This document shows positions 62,632 to 64,000 of a DNA stretch of 64,000 nucleotides, piece by piece; the first letter of the stretch is position 1; each line of letters begins with the position of its first letter. Both the position numbers and the translations under genes were made by a program. Below the pieces are notes generated by a model. It made no database searches. It had not been told where the DNA came from and was given only the letters and a program-made list of their open reading frames with translations. The stretch lies in contig JACGCK010000089.1 in the NCBI GenBank assembly GCA_014925825.1, positions 62,001 to 126,000 of the forward strand, in the 5' to 3' direction. The DNA is from Pholiota molesta (Eukaryota; Basidiomycota; Agaricomycetes; Agaricales; Strophariaceae).

Positions 62632-63674
62632 ATGTGGACAGAGCCTATAAACCCCGGGTCAGGCTTATCGAGGGCCCATACGAGTGACGACCCTATTTTG
62701 CTATCCGGAGCCTATTCGAAAGGATCTTCAAAGTCCAGTTCACTGCCTAACAATTCTTCGTTATCTTCCCAACGACGCCAGAACAGTCAAAGTGGACAAC
62801 CTACGAATCAAGAAGTGCACGACACACCACTGTATGGTGCATATGGTTCACCTCGGGACCCCCGCGATCAAGGAACGACCATAAATTTGCAGAACAATGA
62901 CAAATACAAGTCGCTGGAAAGAGCACCGGCCGTAAAGTATGATGATGGTTTACGCCATGCTTCCTTTAGCGCCTCAATGTCCCAGACACAGATGTCTGCA
63001 GGTTCGGCTCGTATTTCGAAACAGCACGATCGTAGGTCATCGCCAGGGAGAAAGAGCGAGTGGTCCAATGACCCCATCCTCCCATCTGGAAACCCTCACT
63101 ACTCTCCCTCCTTGGGCCTAGCTACCCCCAACATCTCCTTCTCCTCTCCCTCGCGTTCTCCAAACAATATGCCTTCCTCCACCCTCGTCGATCGTCCCGC
63201 CCGTAAGCGCGGCAAGCTCCCCAAGGAGACCACCGATTACCTCAAGGCCTGGCTCCATAGTCACTCGGATCATCCGTATCCCAGTGAGGAGGAGAAAGAA
63301 CAACTGTGTCATGCTACGGGCCTTAGCATGAGCCAGGTGTCCAAATGGATGATCAGCGTCAGTCGCCGCCCTTGTTCCCTCTTTTTCTAACCGCTCACTA
63401 TTTTTTTTGTTCTGTATTACAGGCTAGACATCGCATCCTCGCCCCCGCACACCGCGCCGCCACGGGACCGACGAACACAGATATGCCGCTCTCTGCGCCG
63501 CCGTCGCTGTCGAACAATCCCTTCTCGTCGCATGGCGGCTCACATGGGTCGTCAGGCCAGCAGGGGTTGTACTCGAACATGCTGCCCAGCCCGCGCTCGT
63601 CGAGCCAGCCAGGCTACTTCAATGATGGTCCTTCGCACTCGGGGTCGACGTCGTCCGGATATGGCACGCCGTAG
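62632..63674 (+). CDS. TALE-type homeobox (KN) transcription factor, homeodomain altered
   Basis: Two exons (62632-63357, then from 63423 to 63674). The first ~180 residues are Ser/Pro/Asn/Gln-rich and disordered (SGAYSKGSSKSSSLPNNSSL). The homeodomain starts ARKRGKLPKETTDYLKAWLH, has the three-residue TALE loop (HSDHPYPSEEEKEQL) and ends GLSMSQVSKWMISARHRILA. The recognition helix normally reads W-x-I-N-x-R with an invariant Asn51 contacting adenine. Here AGC (Ser) is encoded at 63355-63357, immediately before the intron, and the normal RR is RH. The C-terminus is Ser/Gly-rich and ends SSGYGTP. Start: ATG 62632 is the first in this frame, but the frame is open upstream and can splice from the preceding gene, so the true N-terminus is uncertain. 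Confidence 0.78.
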
Positions 63675-64000
63675 TGATTTCTTTCCTTGCGCTCCTTCCA
63701 TTCCTTCCGCCTGTCCAATCATCCTGTATCATTCAATTCTCCCTCTCTCCTCGTTCATCATTGCTTGCACACGAAAGTGACGCCTAACGCCAGACGCTCC
63801 GAACGCCATATTTGTCGCTATCACGCCCCTTCGCCATATATTTATGACCTGCTCGCGCCGTTCGCTCCTCGACCTCGTGCGCGGACAGTCCTCACTCACT
63901 CTCTCGTATATCTCATCGTTGCAACCATGTCATCCCAATGTTTGATATTATCTACCCTGTAGTACCTGGTCTCCCTTGGGTCGCTCCTACCCTCTCGAAC
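63675..64000. other. 3' flank of the homeobox gene
   Basis: CT-rich downstream sequence with no recognised gene. The open frame at 63687-63962 has no domain character. Confidence 0.45.

Overview
This window reads as nuclear DNA from a mushroom-forming basidiomycete (Agaricomycetes). The evidence is many short spliced exons with roughly 40-70 nt GT-AG introns (plus a few GC-AG), a class I hydrophobin, an expanded-type TET/JBP dioxygenase, a fungal PMT2-type O-mannosyltransferase, and gene families that I know mainly from Agaricomycetes. No bacterial operons, CRISPR arrays, rRNA or confident tRNA genes were seen. All gene models were spliced by eye, so exon ends are predictions.

Layout. 0.4-5.8 kb: a long coiled-coil protein (+) and an unrecognised multi-exon gene (-). 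6.4-14.8 kb: the most unusual block, containing a GEN1/XPG-like nuclease (+), a TET/JBP-type Fe(II)/2-oxoglutarate dioxygenase (-) and a 12-exon DDE/RNase H-type transposase-like gene (+). The block is bracketed by a perfect 13-bp inverted repeat at 5963 and 15169. 15.5-18 kb: a SWIM+RING protein and an orphan minus-strand fragment. 19.3-25.1 kb: a degenerate ABC transporter and a membrane-anchored GH5 exo-beta-1,3-glucanase. 25.8-28.7 kb: COG6. 31.5-33.3 kb: a Rab4-like GTPase (-) and ATP synthase epsilon (+), divergent. 36-40 kb: a dual-specificity phosphatase and eIF4A, both minus. 40.2-45 kb: a gene-poor stretch. 45-50.4 kb: an ING-type PHD protein (-), a class I hydrophobin (+) and a monocarboxylate-transporter-like MFS permease (-). 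51.6-56.4 kb: fibrillarin and PMT2 (+). 56.6-57.1 kb: a palindromic MITE with CACTG ends and a 3-bp target duplication. 57.3-63.7 kb: a beta-lactamase-like secreted protein, a lineage-type gene broken by a 217-bp tandem duplication, and a TALE homeobox gene whose homeodomain lacks the usual Asn51.

How the genes fit together. Most are unlinked housekeeping genes: Golgi tethering, vesicle traffic, translation initiation, rRNA methylation, O-mannosylation, respiration and chromatin reading. The 6-15 kb block is different. It places a DNA-base oxidase, a structure-specific nuclease and a transposase-like protein inside candidate inverted termini. This fits the known association of fungal TET/JBP expansions with DNA transposons, but the whole-element interpretation is an inference.
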